This document shows positions 1 to 11,080 of a stretch of DNA of 64,000 nucleotides, piece by piece. A program made the position numbers and the translations under genes. The notes under the pieces are model-generated. The model saw only the letters and a list, made by a program, of their open reading frames with translations. It was not told the origin of the DNA and searched no databases. This DNA is from Notospermus geniculatus (taxonomy: Eukaryota > Nemertea > Pilidiophora > Heteronemertea > Lineidae), in the NCBI GenBank assembly GCA_002633025.1, contig NMRB01000906.1, positions 164,691 to 228,690 on the forward strand. The letters run 5' to 3'. Position 1 is the stretch's first letter. Every line of letters starts with the position of its first letter.

Positions 1-37
1 AGGGTCACAAATAAAGGAGATACAAGTAAAGAATATG

Positions 38-250
38 AAATAGAAATCGGGTTTCTAAGGTGAAAGACATTGCTTCCTACCAGCATCGAACCCACGAACC
101 CTCGCATATGGCATCAATCGCCAGCACTCAGGGGCACACGCCTTAAACCACTAGGCCAAATCCCCATCTAAAAAGATGGTTCAATGGCCCGTGTTTAAAC
201 GTGGCGTCCATAAGTACCCTGTAAGTCCATAAGTACCCTGTACAAATTTG
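38..250 (-). mobile_element. tRNA-like SINE, copy 1
   Basis: Read on the minus strand, an A-box-like TGGCCTAGTGG (148-158) is followed by a B-box-like GGTTCGATGC (83-92) and a conserved tail containing TTTCACCTTAGAAACCC. The box spacing allows a long variable arm, as in Ser/Leu tRNAs. Upstream of the tRNA-like part (161-245) the sequence matches the 5' part of the copy at 27109-27366. That part carries a 19-bp direct duplication (206-224 and 225-243). The tRNA-like part is not an intact tRNA gene. No target duplication was found. Confidence 0.7.
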
Positions 251-893
251 ACAGGTATTTCGGAACGTTCCTAATGCAACGTGGAAATGAACAGGAGCGA
301 GTTCGCTTGTACATTTATCAGCACAGAAGCGAAAAAAAAACAGTGTTTCAATATTAAGATAAATCTCTAGTCCCCATTAATTGCAGTTTCAAAAAATGTC
401 TCCTCAGTTGCGAATTTACTGTTTACCCATCGTTTGATGTCCATTAAAAAGCAATTAGTGTTTTTTTTCAGCAATTAAGCAACTGTCAGTCAGATCTTGT
501 CTTTTAAGTGTTCAAGCTGCACATCATTTCTGGAGGCCCCTTAAGTGCAAGGTTGCTGTTGTCATGATGAAAACAGGTGCGACGTGAAACGAATCCGGTA
601 ATTGGTGAAAGGGTTCGGTAATTTATTGCAATCGACCGGTGAGCAACTCCTTTGATATCGAACGGACCCGGTCGTCGGCAGATGTTGCGTTTTTTGAGAA
701 AAGCACAGATGAACGGTTAGTCTCAATGCTATAGGAGTGTTAAGTCGACTGACACAGCCGAATAAGGAGTAGCGTCGGGTCAGTGAACTGAAACATCCCT
801 AGCTATTTAGACTTTCTGTCCACGTACGCTTAGCTTCATTTGTTAGCACTTTGCGAAAAGGCCAATCGGATCCGAATTCAGTGTCGTGGGATA
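251..893. other. Unannotated spacer
   Basis: No open frame, box motif, inverted repeat or tandem repeat that I can support. Confidence 0.6.
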
Positions 894-895
894 CG

Positions 896-1028
896 TAGAT
901 GGGGATGCCTAGTGGTTAAGGCGTGGTGCCCCTTAGTGCTGGTGCTTGATGCCTAATGTGAGGGTCCGTGGGTTCGAGTCTGGTAGGAAGCGATGTCTTT
1001 CACCTTAGAAACCCGTTTCTATTTCGTG
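896..1028 (+). mobile_element. tRNA-like SINE, copy 2
   Basis: Same family as the copies at 38-250 and 27109-27366. A-box-like TGCCTAGTGG lies near 906 and B box GGTTCGAGTC at 971-980. The tail TTTCACCTTAGAAACCCG ends in TTTCTATTTC. The 5' non-tRNA section seen in the other two copies is absent, so this copy is 5'-truncated or belongs to a shorter subfamily. Confidence 0.7.
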
Positions 1029-1041
1029 AGATATGTAGACA

Positions 1042-1248
1042 TTACATAATGAACGTGTATCGCAAAATTGATGTCATGGTGCGGCGGATTCGCCGGGAAA
1101 GGGTTTCAGTCATTTTTTCGTCATCAGGTTTGGTCGTTTTACCGTCGTCTGAATTGATCATAACAGGGCCGATCCTGTCTTGTTGGGTCGTCTCACCGAT
1201 CATAGACACCACCCTAACTTCAAATGCACCGACGAACTGCATATGCAT
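1042..1248 (-). pseudogene. Possible LINE ORF2 fragment (linker before the RT domain)
   Basis: A 68-codon minus-strand frame contains DRIGPVMINSDDGKTT followed by an acidic stretch and MTETL. This resembles the linker between endonuclease and reverse transcriptase in CR1/jockey-type LINEs, which commonly reads like IGPL-x-DG-x-TTD-x-E-x-A-x-LN-x-F. No RT catalytic motif follows, because a SINE lies immediately downstream (896-1028). Identification rests on a short pattern only. It could equally be a chance frame. Confidence 0.3.
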
Positions 1249-1249
1249 C

Positions 1250-2058
1250 CTCTAAGTGCAGCGTTTCTCTCATCTGACCAACTGAATCAATTCCTGGGGC
1301 CTCGTACCATCAGGAGCCCATCCACGGCGGAGTCGTTCATCTTCCTATTGAATAAAACATGTTTACAGAGTCTCCCGTGGACGAGTTCTGGCAATTACGA
1401 AGTTCTGGCACTTGGCCGCCTACGACATCGATTCGCCGTTGCGGTGTAGACGTGGCGGAGTCTCTCGGCCATCTTATGCGTTACATTGAAACTGCACACC
1501 AACTCGGGACATTCCTAAGCCCGTAATTGATCGCGACCCGAGCTGTAAGTCACACCAAGCATGTCCGGTGCCCTCTTCACATCACCCAAATGAAGTTTGA
1601 TACGAATTCTTGCGGAATTAATCATTCTGCTCGAGTTACCGCCCTTGTCTTGATACACTCAAAGACAAGATAATCAATGCGTCGCTGAAGCGATTTTCAG
1701 ACTGACAGTGATTTAAAATTGTAATTGACTTAATCTATATTTTGGAAAACAGCCAGATTGTGATTCGGTGTATTGGCAGGGTCTTGTAGCTCTCCATTTT
1801 CGACTCGGCGAGGATGCATCCAGTTCATGACGAACGTTGGCCTATGGGAACAATATTTACCACGTTTTCCATCCCAACATGGCGATGTTATCTTCAGGGT
1901 CCGGCTGTACAAAGAACGTTAGCAGTTCAGAGACTGGCGTTAACTATTTTGTGCCTTTTCTTCCACTTTAGGAAGATGAATATCATATATCTTCTCAATC
2001 TTCGTAAACATTCGGATTTCATCCCCAAAGTACTTATGCCCACATAAGCTACAAGCTA
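1250..2058. other. Unannotated spacer
   Basis: Small frames only, none with recognisable content. No repeat structure seen. Confidence 0.55.
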
Positions 2059-2207
2059 AGGGGATCATGACTACGAAAGAGGGCAGCACACCGCAACCAG
2101 GTCCTATACAATGGACGTCTTTTGTGTGGGAAATCGATCAGGCCCTGGATGTCAATTTCATTTCAATAGTTTGAGCCACTAGTGACACCTATTGAGGCAG
2201 TGGGCTA
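2059..2207 (-). repeat. Dispersed repeat 'CACTGCCTCAATAGGTGTC' family
   Basis: On the minus strand this matches 14555-14705 and more weakly 28170-28300. All share a CTAGTGG-type word, a (T)CCTGATC-ATTTCC block, a CATTGTATAGGACCTG block and a closing ATGATCCCC. The tRNA-A-box-like word near one end suggests a SINE relic, but no convincing B box is visible. Confidence 0.55.
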
Positions 2208-2328
2208 TTGTGCCCATTACTCTAAAGGGGAAACGCCACACGGCGCTTCAACGAGCCCTGAGCTCATCAAACGACTGCTTGTCGTCTATAGAAATAGTTA
2301 CTGTACATGTGAGTGTAATCCGCCGTCT

Positions 2329-2840
2329 AATATCGGATTTCCTTCAATGATAAAAGGAACAATTCTCGTACGCTCACTTCTTTCCATCTACTTAAAGCGA
2401 ATGGCTCGCGGGGTTTGTTGTGGCGCCATGACAGTTGGTCATCGATATCAAGCACCATTTTGAGAAAAAGGCAAAAGAAGGGTTTTAGTTTAATGGTAAA
2501 TGCATTAGACAGCCAAACTTTGGAGGCGTATTCTGCAAAATCTGCCGCTTCAAAATCAATGGGAATAGTACAAAATGTACATCTTGATCTACTGAATTTG
2601 AAAACGTCATTAACCCATTTTAACAAATTTTTAATTGAACCTCGTCCCCGGTGTTTACATTCGCATATTTGCACAGGTGTTGCATATGGCTGGCGCACGG
2701 CTTTGCCTGGAGGCTAGATTCACTCTCTATGGAAGGTACCACCAAAAATGTAAACAAACCCCGCGAGCCATTCGCTTTAATATACATGTTTGCTGGTATT
2801 GTCAGAAGCGTTACCTTATTGTTCCTTTTATGACGATATT
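2329..2840. mobile_element. Fold-back DNA element with ~90-bp imperfect arms
   Basis: The left arm (2329-2420) and right arm (2753-2840) are inverted copies. The best block is a perfect 25-bp match, 2392-2416 against 2756-2780, containing GCGAATGGCTCGCGGGG. An outer block contains ATAAAAGGAACAAT. The interior has overlapping frames on both strands, including a 123-codon minus frame, but none resembles a transposase I know. It is probably a non-autonomous element; superfamily not assigned. Confidence 0.65.
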
Positions 2841-4261
2841 GCCATGAATGGTCGAGATTGAGTGTAAGTCCCAGTACTTAATCCCTGGCTATATAATACC
2901 CGTTCTGTGCACGAAATGAAAATATGCAATGACGGTGGTGAGATTCAAGATGTTGGCAAGCACCATGCAGTATTTTGTATGTCTGTGCGTCACTTAACCT
3001 TAAAGTCCAAGTTGTATCAAAAAATTGGCTAACACAGATTTATTACTGAAATGTAAAGAATACATAAATAGACATGTTTTGATTTTCGTTTCATCAATTT
3101 CGGATGACTGGTTTGGAAGATATCGAGGAATATGTGTATGAAAATGCCGGTGCTATTTTTCGTACAGTAAGGAACTAGCCAGGGTCGAAAATGCTAATTT
3201 ATGCGTGACGTCATTGCAGTGATAAAGGAAATCAAATCTGAGCCATCCAATGTGGAGATAAAGTTAATTTTCCTTTTCATATTTACTAATTGACACATTT
3301 CTGACTTGATTCTCTCACATGAATAGTTGTATAAGTCCATTACAGCATTAAAATGCATGCTCATTATGCAGATTCCTGCAATGACGTCATCAGATTAGGC
3401 CAAACATCCTCCTCTTACCAAATCCATGAAATAGGTTATAACCTTTTAACCAATTGGAATTTTTCAATGAAACAAAAAGCATCTTGATCAGCATTATATC
3501 CCCTAACTTTCTGAAGTTAAAAAGAACGTGCAACTAAGACTTTAAAATGAAAGTGAAGCACCTCAGATCATGATGATTAGATGCCGAAAGTGAGAAGGGA
3601 TTACAGCTGGTGATATTATGATGTGATGTGGTTTGAAGTGATGTGATTTATTGAACATTTATCCGGCCTGCACACGTCTGTTGTGTATAATACCCAAGGT
3701 GAGCGGCTCGCTCATGAATTTTTGATAATGTAGACATCTTAATGGTCGAATCATAAACAAGAAGTTAACATTGGCTGGCATACGTTTGTGACGCTGTAGA
3801 GAAAACACAGCAGACATAGACGTACATTAAAGCCCCTGTGTATTGAATTTTACAGTATTTTCCAAAGTGTTAGGAGAGTGCAGGTAGATCTCACAGCCTC
3901 ATGAAAGCCTCCAAAATGCTTTGCCTTAACCTACTTCAAGTAATCAAGCCCTAGTTGTCAGCACACATTTGAAAAAAAACCGTTGGCAGAGCTCTAATGT
4001 ATTCAGATAGAACCAAAAATAGATAACTTATCTATTTTTGATAGAACGTAGTACATTTTACAGTACACTTACGTCGTATAGGACGTAAGCACTTTCTGAA
4101 TTGAATACAGCCTGGGACGAACATCAGCATTGTTGATGTAATGAATTTGGTAGGCTCCCGTCCATCGGTAGCTATTTCTGCAAAAAACAACACATAATAG
4201 AACGAGCATAATGCCGCAATTGGTGTCCTTTATTTCTGTATTAGATATATCATTGTTATCA
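2841..4261. other. Spacer with a weak CRE-bearing inverted repeat
   Basis: Mostly featureless. At about 3205-3400 two copies of GACGTCATTGCA face each other in an imperfect fold-back. A short hairpin occurs at 4014-4040 (AAAATAGATA against TATCTATTTT). No coding signal seen. Confidence 0.5.
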
Positions 4262-4335
4262 TTTGATAATAAGCAAGAAGTCAATCTCCAGAATTCACGA
4301 ATTTTCGACCCCAACCGGGGTCTTTTTCAAGTGGA
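4262..4335 (-). repeat. GACCCC stem-loop repeat, copy 1
   Basis: On the minus strand a 6-bp stem GACCCC/GGGGTC with loop GGTT is followed by GAAAATT and, further on, CTGGAG-GACTTC. The same ~60-bp core occurs at 10678-10745 (+) and 21990-22045 (-). The hairpin plus flanking TGAA and GAAA resembles, but does not match, a hammerhead ribozyme core. Confidence 0.6.
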
Positions 4336-4418
4336 ACTTTACAACCTGAAACTCTAGTTATCTGAAACTCTAGTTATCATTTGAATACAGCTAACACAGG
4401 TAGTGTTTTTGCGATATT

Positions 4419-4840
4419 GGGTCATATGAATAAAGATTAGCAAATGCCTTTACTTGAATTTTGCAATACAAATAAAGAGTTTAAAGTTTTGGGTTTATAG
4501 TCTGATATCAACAACGGTAGAGGTGTCATCCGACTTCACACTTTAACCCCAGTCTATCCTGAAACCTTTCAGTAGAACTCAGATGAGCTGCTCATTCAGC
4601 GCATACAATCTGAGCATTTCCGACCGGTACCCTTTTATACACCTGGGTGGAGAGAGGCCAGTAAGGCAAAGAGACCTGCCCAAAGTCTCACGCCAGCAGC
4701 GGGATTCGAACCCGGGATCCTCTGACCGCTAGTCGGAGGCCCGAACCACTACACCACCGTGGCTCCAAATGCACTATGTAATGCTGTACAAATCTGAAGT
4801 AAAAGCATTTGCTTGTCTTTATTCATACATGTATGACCCA
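4419..4840. mobile_element. Palindromic MITE split by a SINE
   Basis: Outer ends are inverted: GGGTCATATGAATAAAGA (4419) against TCTTTATTCATAC-ATGTATGACCC (to 4840). Inner blocks pair TTGAATTTTGCAATA and CAAATCTGAAGTAAAAGC with the uninterrupted copy at 34266-34375. A SINE occupies 4474-4765. Removing it and one CAAAT rebuilds a sequence close to the uninterrupted copy. Confidence 0.75.
4474..4765 (-). mobile_element. tRNA-derived SINE with LINE-like 3' tail
   Basis: On the minus strand: A box TGGTGTAGTGG (4746-4756), B box GGTTCGAATC (4703-4712), a ~200-bp body and a tail ending near 4474 in AAACTCTTTATTT. CAAAT flanks both sides (4469-4473 and 4766-4770), a short target duplication. The tail block 'ATCAGACTATAAACCC' recurs at 60945-61045, suggesting it comes from a partner LINE or a sister SINE. 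Confidence 0.75.
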
Positions 4841-5189
4841 TTGTTCGAACATTTACAGCTCAGATGAAAAGCAAATGCACAACACAACTTGTTCACTAAC
4901 TTCCATTTTACACGACGGTCGTATAAATATTTTTGCTTGAGATTCGTAAATTGAGGTGGTCCAGAAAAATGCGTCGGATGTCGCTGAATGATCAACAAGG
5001 GCTGTTAGATTGCCTGCCCAGTGTGCATTGATCTGCTACTTTTTACTGTTTATCTTTTACCTGTTACGAAGTACATTTCAGCTACTGAAACGTGCGGGTT
5101 CACCAAGGCCATTAACACCTTCCTCAAATGCGACATCCGATGGGCTTTCCTAGACTGCCACACATACATTGAACGCGAAGAAACCCATA
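4841..5189. other. Unannotated spacer
   Basis: Only a small frame without recognisable content; no repeat structure seen. Confidence 0.5.
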
Positions 5190-5307
5190 GGTCCGTATTT
5201 TAGAAGCCTCCTTAACTCCAAGGTCCACTTTAAGCTTTTGTATTCTACCCTGCAAACAATAGCTAAAGGTAAACCTTAGAGTTAAGGAAGCTTCTAGAAT
5301 ACGGCCC
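5190..5307. mobile_element. MITE 'GGGCCGTATTCTAGAAG', copy 1
   Basis: 118 bp with ~35-bp terminal inverted repeats (GGTCCGTATTTTAGAAGC against GCTTCTAGAATACGGCCC) and ATA on both sides (5187-5189 and 5308-5310). A second copy lies at 31052-31170. A 3-bp T/A-rich duplication is compatible with PIF/Harbinger-type MITEs. Confidence 0.75.
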
Positions 5308-5310
5308 ATA

Positions 5311-5688
5311 AGCCGTGTTTACACCTATGCAATTTTTCCAGGTCCGGGTTCGAATTTAACCCGGATCAATTGAATTTTCTGTCCACACCTATTATTCGTC
5401 TTACGATATTGAACGCTGGCCATGCTATTTATAGACACACCACCCATTCAATTTTAGCAGACCGACACCTGTCGGTGGGCTCAGTAAACGTTTTAGCCCG
5501 GCATTTTTCTGTCCACACCTTTGAAATTGCCGGGCTAAAGTATAATCCGGATCAGACCCGCCGAGCGAAAGCGGGCTAAATTAGTCCGGCAATTTTTAAT
5601 CCGGATCCGATTTTCATAGGTGTAAACGCAAAAAAGGCGGGTCAGAGCCGGGTCAGGTCCGGCAATTTCCTCAGGTGTAAACACGGCT
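5311..5688. mobile_element. 378-bp fold-back element, twin 1
   Basis: Ends are inverted: AGCCGTGTTTACACCT against AGGTGTAAACACGGCT. A second internal pair (ACACCTATG...CATAGGTGTAAAC) and a central CCGGCAATTT dyad nest inside it, so the strand can form a multi-branched hairpin. The second copy at 5888-6265 has the same length and only about half a dozen substitutions. A 69-codon frame shared by both copies shows no domain. Confidence 0.8.
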
Positions 5689-5887
5689 ATTGACTCTACA
5701 AGTCACATGACTGTTTGTGGTCAAAACAAGCCACAACTTTTTAGTTGTTCAGGTTGCCAGGGCATGATGTGACAATGGAAAATTTGTGGCTCAACCTGAG
5801 TTCAAGATAATCTTCGTTGGTGCACACGCCCTCAGTGTTTCATTGAAAATTATGAACCGGAAGAATTGTGGATTGGCATTTAGTAAA
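5689..5887. other. Spacer between the twin elements
   Basis: About 200 bp not shared with the elements; no feature seen. Confidence 0.6.
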
Positions 5888-6265
5888 AGCCGTGTTTACA
5901 CCTATGCAATTTTTCCAGGCCCGGGTTCGAATTTAACCTGGATCCATTGAATTTTCTCTCCACACCTATTATTCGTCTTACGATATTGAACGCTGGCCAT
6001 GCTATTTATAGACACACCACCCATTCAATTTTAGCAGACCGACACCTGTCGGTGGGCTCAGTAAACGTTTTAGCCCGGCATTTTTCTGTCCACACCTATG
6101 AAATTGCCGGGCTAAAGTATAATCCGGATCAGACCCGCCGAGCGAAAGCGGGCTAAATTAGTCCGGCAATTTTTAATCCGGATCCGATTTTCATAGGTGT
6201 AAACGCAAAAAAGGCGGGTCAGAGCCGTGTCAGGTCCGGCAATTTCCTCAGGTGTAAACACGGCT
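5888..6265. mobile_element. 378-bp fold-back element, twin 2
   Basis: Same length, orientation and nested palindromes as 5311-5688, roughly 98% identical by eye. Differences cluster in the first 60 bases plus single changes near 6100 and 6228. No clear target duplication was found for either copy. Confidence 0.8.
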
Positions 6266-7009
6266 TATGCTGTACAAAATACAAAATACGTAATACATGT
6301 AACACTATTACCGCAAGCCCAAAGAAACTAACCACAGCATGTTTTATACTTACATCATTTGTGGCAAAAACCGAGACCAATAAACAATGATGCCTCGTAC
6401 ATGTAACTAGAGCATGGAGGTATAAAATAAGATATCTTAAAAAACCTCCATGCGTAGAGTTTAAAAAGTTTTGGAATTCGGTTCTGGTCAGCTGTAAACG
6501 GAATGGAAATAACCTGCCTCATTACGAGAGCCGAACAGCTGCATGATGATAGATGGTACTCGACCCTTTTGCCATGTTTGCGAATCAAACCCCTTATTGT
6601 AATCCTGTAATTCAGTGCATTAGTACAGGGCCAAGTAGTGCGTTCAAAACAAACTATTGGCCGAGAGTGCAAAAAGAGTAGGTGTAGTGTTAGTCCTACC
6701 TCATGAATTACAAGGGTTTTCATCTAATTCGCTGGTGCTGCCAACAAAAAAGATACCGGCCTATGATTGCTGTTAAAAAATACCAACAGCATTCTCCGTT
6801 GCTACACCATGATATCTCACCATCTCAAATTTATCATGTTCATTTGTTTTCTACGGCGCCAGCGTGCAGTGCCAACGGCAAAGCTGCCGAAACAGAATCT
6901 TGCAGACAAGAGTTAAAAATTTAGAATTGAGAGCTGAGTGCCAGATGGGCGAATTTCATCTACAGCCGTTGGAAACCGGAGTGTCCTCAAAAAATCACCT
7001 GTTTTTAAG
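6266..7009. other. Unannotated spacer
   Basis: A 122-codon minus frame (6355-6723) shows no recognisable domain. No repeat structure seen. Confidence 0.5.
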
Positions 7010-7105
7010 AGATTGATCCTCTCTATCACCTGACCTCGGATCGAACCCACGGCCTACCCACAGTTCAGGTCCACAATGCCTATACTAACATCCAGCGTGA
7101 ATGCC
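7010..7105 (-). repeat. tRNA-like relic
   Basis: On the minus strand, TTAGTATAGG (A-box-like) is followed by a B box GGTTCGATCC (7038-7047) with complementary T-arm bases. The rest of a cloverleaf is not convincing, so I read it as the head of an old SINE rather than a tRNA gene. Confidence 0.35.
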
Positions 7106-7762
7106 TGGTTTACGATACCAAGAGTCGTCAACATCACAGCGCTGCACCCTGATATATTTCTATTGGTGTAAGATGCAGCCAGCACTTCAAGTGTATTATA
7201 ATATGAACTTGAAACCTTTCCAGCTCGGCTAGGATTATGTTTCAACGATGGCAAAGCAACGGAACCAGAAACCGTTCATAGTGTACACAGCCAACGTGCA
7301 CAAACGGAGCATACTCGATGCTACTGCTTGTGTTTTTCTACTATGCTACAGAACAGGTGTAAACCAATGTATGCTAAACTGCCCTTTTTTATCATGGAAG
7401 ATAGTTTGTTCAAAGGGTGCTGAAGAGCGAATAAACTGCCTTTACACTGTAATTTATGGTCGTCGCGTTCGTTTCAAAAGGGGGGGGGGGATTTTGACGA
7501 ATATAAACCTCCATAAAACTAACGTTAGTGATACATGTATAAAAAAAAGTAACTTTCACAACTTCATTTTCTGGACAATTCCTCGATGTGGGAACGAAAA
7601 TTAACGGTCTTGATGTATACCTTTAAACAAGTACGCTACAAAAATAGAATCAATAAAGTCATTGATGTATGACAGCCGAAGGCTGGTAAGGCGGTCACCA
7701 CACACGCACACAGAATCATGGGTATGGGACCATCTCATAGATCGCCTCACTGACATGCACAC
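7106..7762. other. Spacer with an 11-base G run
   Basis: A homopolymer of 11 G lies at 7480-7490. A 118-codon plus frame spans it but has no domain features. Confidence 0.5.
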
Positions 7763-7925
7763 CTAAAGCCCCTGTCACTTTGTGGCGAAGGCGGGCGAAT
7801 CCCCGCGAACTGGAATGAAATGGTCCATGGACCATGTGCATACCTCTCTCTGTCATTACACTATTATGACCAAAGGGGTGAGCACATGGTCCATGGATCA
7901 TTTCATTCTAGTTTGGGCTTTAAGC
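7763..7925. repeat. Palindromic GGTCCATGGACC repeat
   Basis: Inverted blocks GAATGAAATGGTCCATGGAC and its complement flank a short centre, with outer AAAGCCC/GGGCTTT pairs. The left arm carries an extra ~35 bp. The same GGTGAGC-ATGGTCCATGG end occurs at 15815-15850 and 61990-62040. Confidence 0.55.
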
Positions 7926-8241
7926 TGGCGACGCACGTATAGGTCATGTCTGTGAGATTGGAAATCGCATCTGTCAGCCGTGTCTTGGAATAAACCTTCG
8001 TCAATGCTTCTGCGTACATCCAAAATCTTGCCGGAATCCCCTAGGGCGACACCATCCACTGCTTCCTTGGCTAAAGTGAGATAGGACCTTAGAATTGAAT
8101 TTATACTGCTCTTCGTGCCCGTTTTTTCGAAACTTGGGTGGTTCCTCAAAATTCTACTTTCTTATTTCCGACACAGTCGCCGCCTGCGACGACTACAGTT
8201 CCTGCCTCAAGTTCTCGAACCGCTCCGACACCATAAAGTAG

Positions 8242-9134
8242 TAGGGGAGACCGGGGCTGGTTGTAACAGGGGTAGGTTGTAACAGAGCTAATATTTCCTT
8301 GAATATCCACTGGGAAGGGCTGAGTTTCCTCACATATATTGACATTGATACCGGCCACCTTTGTACCAAAGGGCATCTGAATGTCCGAATTGACTTTCCA
8401 TAAAATCGACAAAAACCGTTTTTAGTACATGAAAGTAAAAAATGACCTGATCAGAAAATCTGTTCTGCTTCACTGCCTGTGCAGTTTTAGAAGTTTGTTT
8501 GGATACTATTTGAATAATGATGTAAAGCCTGTACAACTGGTCCAGAGTGATAAGGCCCACTTCCACGTGCTTTGGTATTGCAGCCCACATTTGACCTGAA
8601 CTATGGGTGGGGTTGGTTGTAACAAACATGGTAACATCGTCACCCTGCTAAGATATTTGCCTATCTCACTTTTTCAGGTTTTGATAAAATGGCAAAAAAC
8701 CAAATTGCTTACCTCACCACTTGGAGATAGGCAAAATTAAGGTTTTCATCAATCCTCACCCCTCATCCTATAGACTGTTCAATCGATTATTTTTTGTAAG
8801 AAGAACGGATTTGCTGTGTTTAGAAGTTTATTTAGGAGACAAATACCCGTGTCGTTTTGAAAAACACATGAAGAAGTAAAGGGAAATTTGCCATGCTCAC
8901 TTTATGAGATGTGTTACAACCAACCCCGAAATTTTTTGACGGGGCAGGTGGTACCACTCGACTTTGGACCCATTTTTCAGAGACATGGATAGAGATGGCT
9001 AAACTTTGTTTAGTGCACAAGTGACCATTGATATCAAATATTCATAAGACCAAGCAGGTTATAAATACCTCCTGTAATTAGGAAGTAATCGACCTCAAAA
9101 GAAAAAGTGTTACAACCAGCCCCGGTCTCCCCTA
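8242..9134. mobile_element. DNA transposon with GGTTGTAACA ends (893 bp)
   Basis: Perfect 27-bp terminal inverted repeats start TAGGGGAGACCGGGGCTGG (left 8242-8268, right 9108-9134). The word GGTTGTAACA or its complement recurs inside near 8275, 8612 and 8916, like subterminal transposase-binding sites. AAGTAG occurs just outside both ends (8236-8241, 9137-9142), though not abutting on the right. Two overlapping minus-strand frames (8330-8629, 8146-8412) may be decayed coding sequence, but I do not recognise them. Confidence 0.75.
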
Positions 9135-9940
9135 CCAAGTAGAACCCATAGCCATGGAATATTTTGACAGTAGTTCCGTCTTCCTCGCAGTGAGTGTTCA
9201 ATACCCATGTTGGTTCTCTATACCCGTGGGTGTTGCATCCACGATACAGGACGATTTTTTTGCAGTGTTATCGGTAAGATATGGTACCGAAGCTCCTTCA
9301 ACAGATTACATTTTTAGCACCTCTCTACTCCAAGAAATCTTGTATTTTCGTTAAAATTTTCATGACATCAGAGTTAGAATGTGGTTGGAGCGTGTTCCCT
9401 GCGTGGGGAGTGGCTACGGCGGCTCAGAGGCAAACATGGAATAGTTGATTTTTAATGTAGCCAAGTCATGTCCGCTGAAATCAATGAAGCAAATGTCACA
9501 ATGCTTTGAAGTTACCGCGACTGGTAACGACCTTGGTCCGTGCTTTGAAAAAAAGGTGGAGACCCTCTATTTTGGATTAGCCACATCAAAAGTCACCCAG
9601 GAGTGCGTGATTGGACGTCTTATACGAATATGACCTTTCTCTCGTCAAACATAGTAGGCAATTCCATTAGCGGCAAAAAGTGAGAGTTTTTTTGTAGCCT
9701 TGAGAGCGTTCCTTCTGCTCATGCTGTGAACTGGTTCTTACGAGAACCACGTACAATAGATTGTAGCAGTGACGGGGATGTCTTCAAAGTGACACTGTAA
9801 GCTGAAAAATAATGTATGGGCTGACCTCAAACCAACAAAAGTGTACCCAAGGACAGTTGCTTTTTCCATCCTGCCTGTTCTGATACATCGTTCGAGGAGC
9901 CTCCATAGCCTACTGTATATCGCTCTGCTTAAAAACCAGC
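9135..9940. other. Unannotated spacer
   Basis: Short frames only; no repeat or RNA motif that I can support. Confidence 0.5.
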
Positions 9941-10070
9941 AGGTCCCGGGTGGCTGAGCCGTATGGGAATAATCATCCCTGCGTGTGGCTCTTCAGTCCC
10001 TCGCATGCCGTGGTGCCTTGTACCATGCGCCTTTGCAAGGCCAAGTTAATGACCCCATCCACACAGAAAA
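9941..10070 (+). mobile_element. tRNA-Val-type SINE fragment
   Basis: The block GCCGTGGTGCCTTGTACC-(CTTTGCAAGG)-GACCCCATCC matches the body of the full-length SINE at 56302-56553. The head is degenerate and the 3' half is missing. Confidence 0.6.
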
Positions 10071-10677
10071 AAAATCAACTCGAGTGGAGACTTAGAGTCT
10101 CACTTTAGGGACAAAATGGTTCGAAACACTTTTTGACTCAAAATGAAACAGAAAATATTTCGGCCCGAGACAACAGACCTATCCGAATCGGCCACAACAT
10201 ACCCAGACTCCCCGTTAGCATCAACACAACACGACTGCAAACAGTTTTCAATTAGTAACAGCCACCCAGTGGAACCAAACACAGCCTCGCCAGCACAATA
10301 CACGAAAGCAGAAGGGGTCTATCCACATTAGCACTCCACTCTTGGGACGTCAGTTGATTAGTTTGGAACAAGAAAAACAGGCTGTGGTCGTAATAATGCA
10401 ATGATCATGGTGTGTTTAGAATTTGCTAATTGAAATGGAGGCGGTGTTGTCGATAAGATTTTCGGAAATAGGGATACCACTTTTGTGCGTTAGCTTTGAT
10501 TTCCTGTTGCCAATGATGATTTACATCGTAGGTAACATTCTGAGATAACTGTTTTGTTACCCTTACCGGCCAGATTCGGGGCATAGTGCGAGGCAAACCT
10601 CTGAAATTCCAAGCCTGCATGGAAATATGTGTGGTGTCTTTATTCCTTATACTTCTGGTAGCTCGACTTGAAAGTGC
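10071..10677. other. Unannotated spacer
   Basis: Overlapping short frames on both strands near 10100-10330 have no domain features. Confidence 0.5.
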
Positions 10678-10745
10678 CAGCCTGAAGAAGACCCCGCTTG
10701 GGGTCTAAAATTTACTAAAATTTCTGGAGGACGACTTCGGTTATT
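10678..10745 (+). repeat. GACCCC stem-loop repeat, copy 2
   Basis: CCTGAAGAA, then the GACCCC-GCTT-GGGGTC hairpin, then AAAATTTACTAAAATTTCTGG and ACGACTTC. Same core as 4262-4335 and 21990-22045. Confidence 0.6.
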
Positions 10746-11080
10746 ATATCATGTCTTTATTCAACAGTATAGTTTCATGAAAATTTTAACGTTACCCACA
10801 AGCCTTGGACTCTGGCTATAAATAATGCAAAAACATATTCTTGTTTGGTTGTGCCAGTTTTTCTAATTTCCTTGATGGAAACACAGCCCAAATTTTGTAA
10901 TTAAATTGACCAATCTGAAACATCCGATGGCTTGTGGCGTCCCCTTAAAAGATGCATTGCCTTCTAAAGGGTGTGAACTGTCAATCAACTTTCCCACCAC
11001 CAACATTGACCGTCAAGTTCAGGCCAGTCAGCTTGAAGGGACATTGAAGGGACAGTGACTGTATAATGCAATTTTGTGCA

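Noticed and set aside
4690-4766. Apparent tRNA gene (clear A and B boxes, minus strand)
   Set aside because: Part of a ~290-bp SINE with target duplication; acceptor stem does not pair.
7480-7490. G run as a quadruplex motif
   Set aside because: A single homopolymer without the four spaced G tracts of a typical quadruplex.
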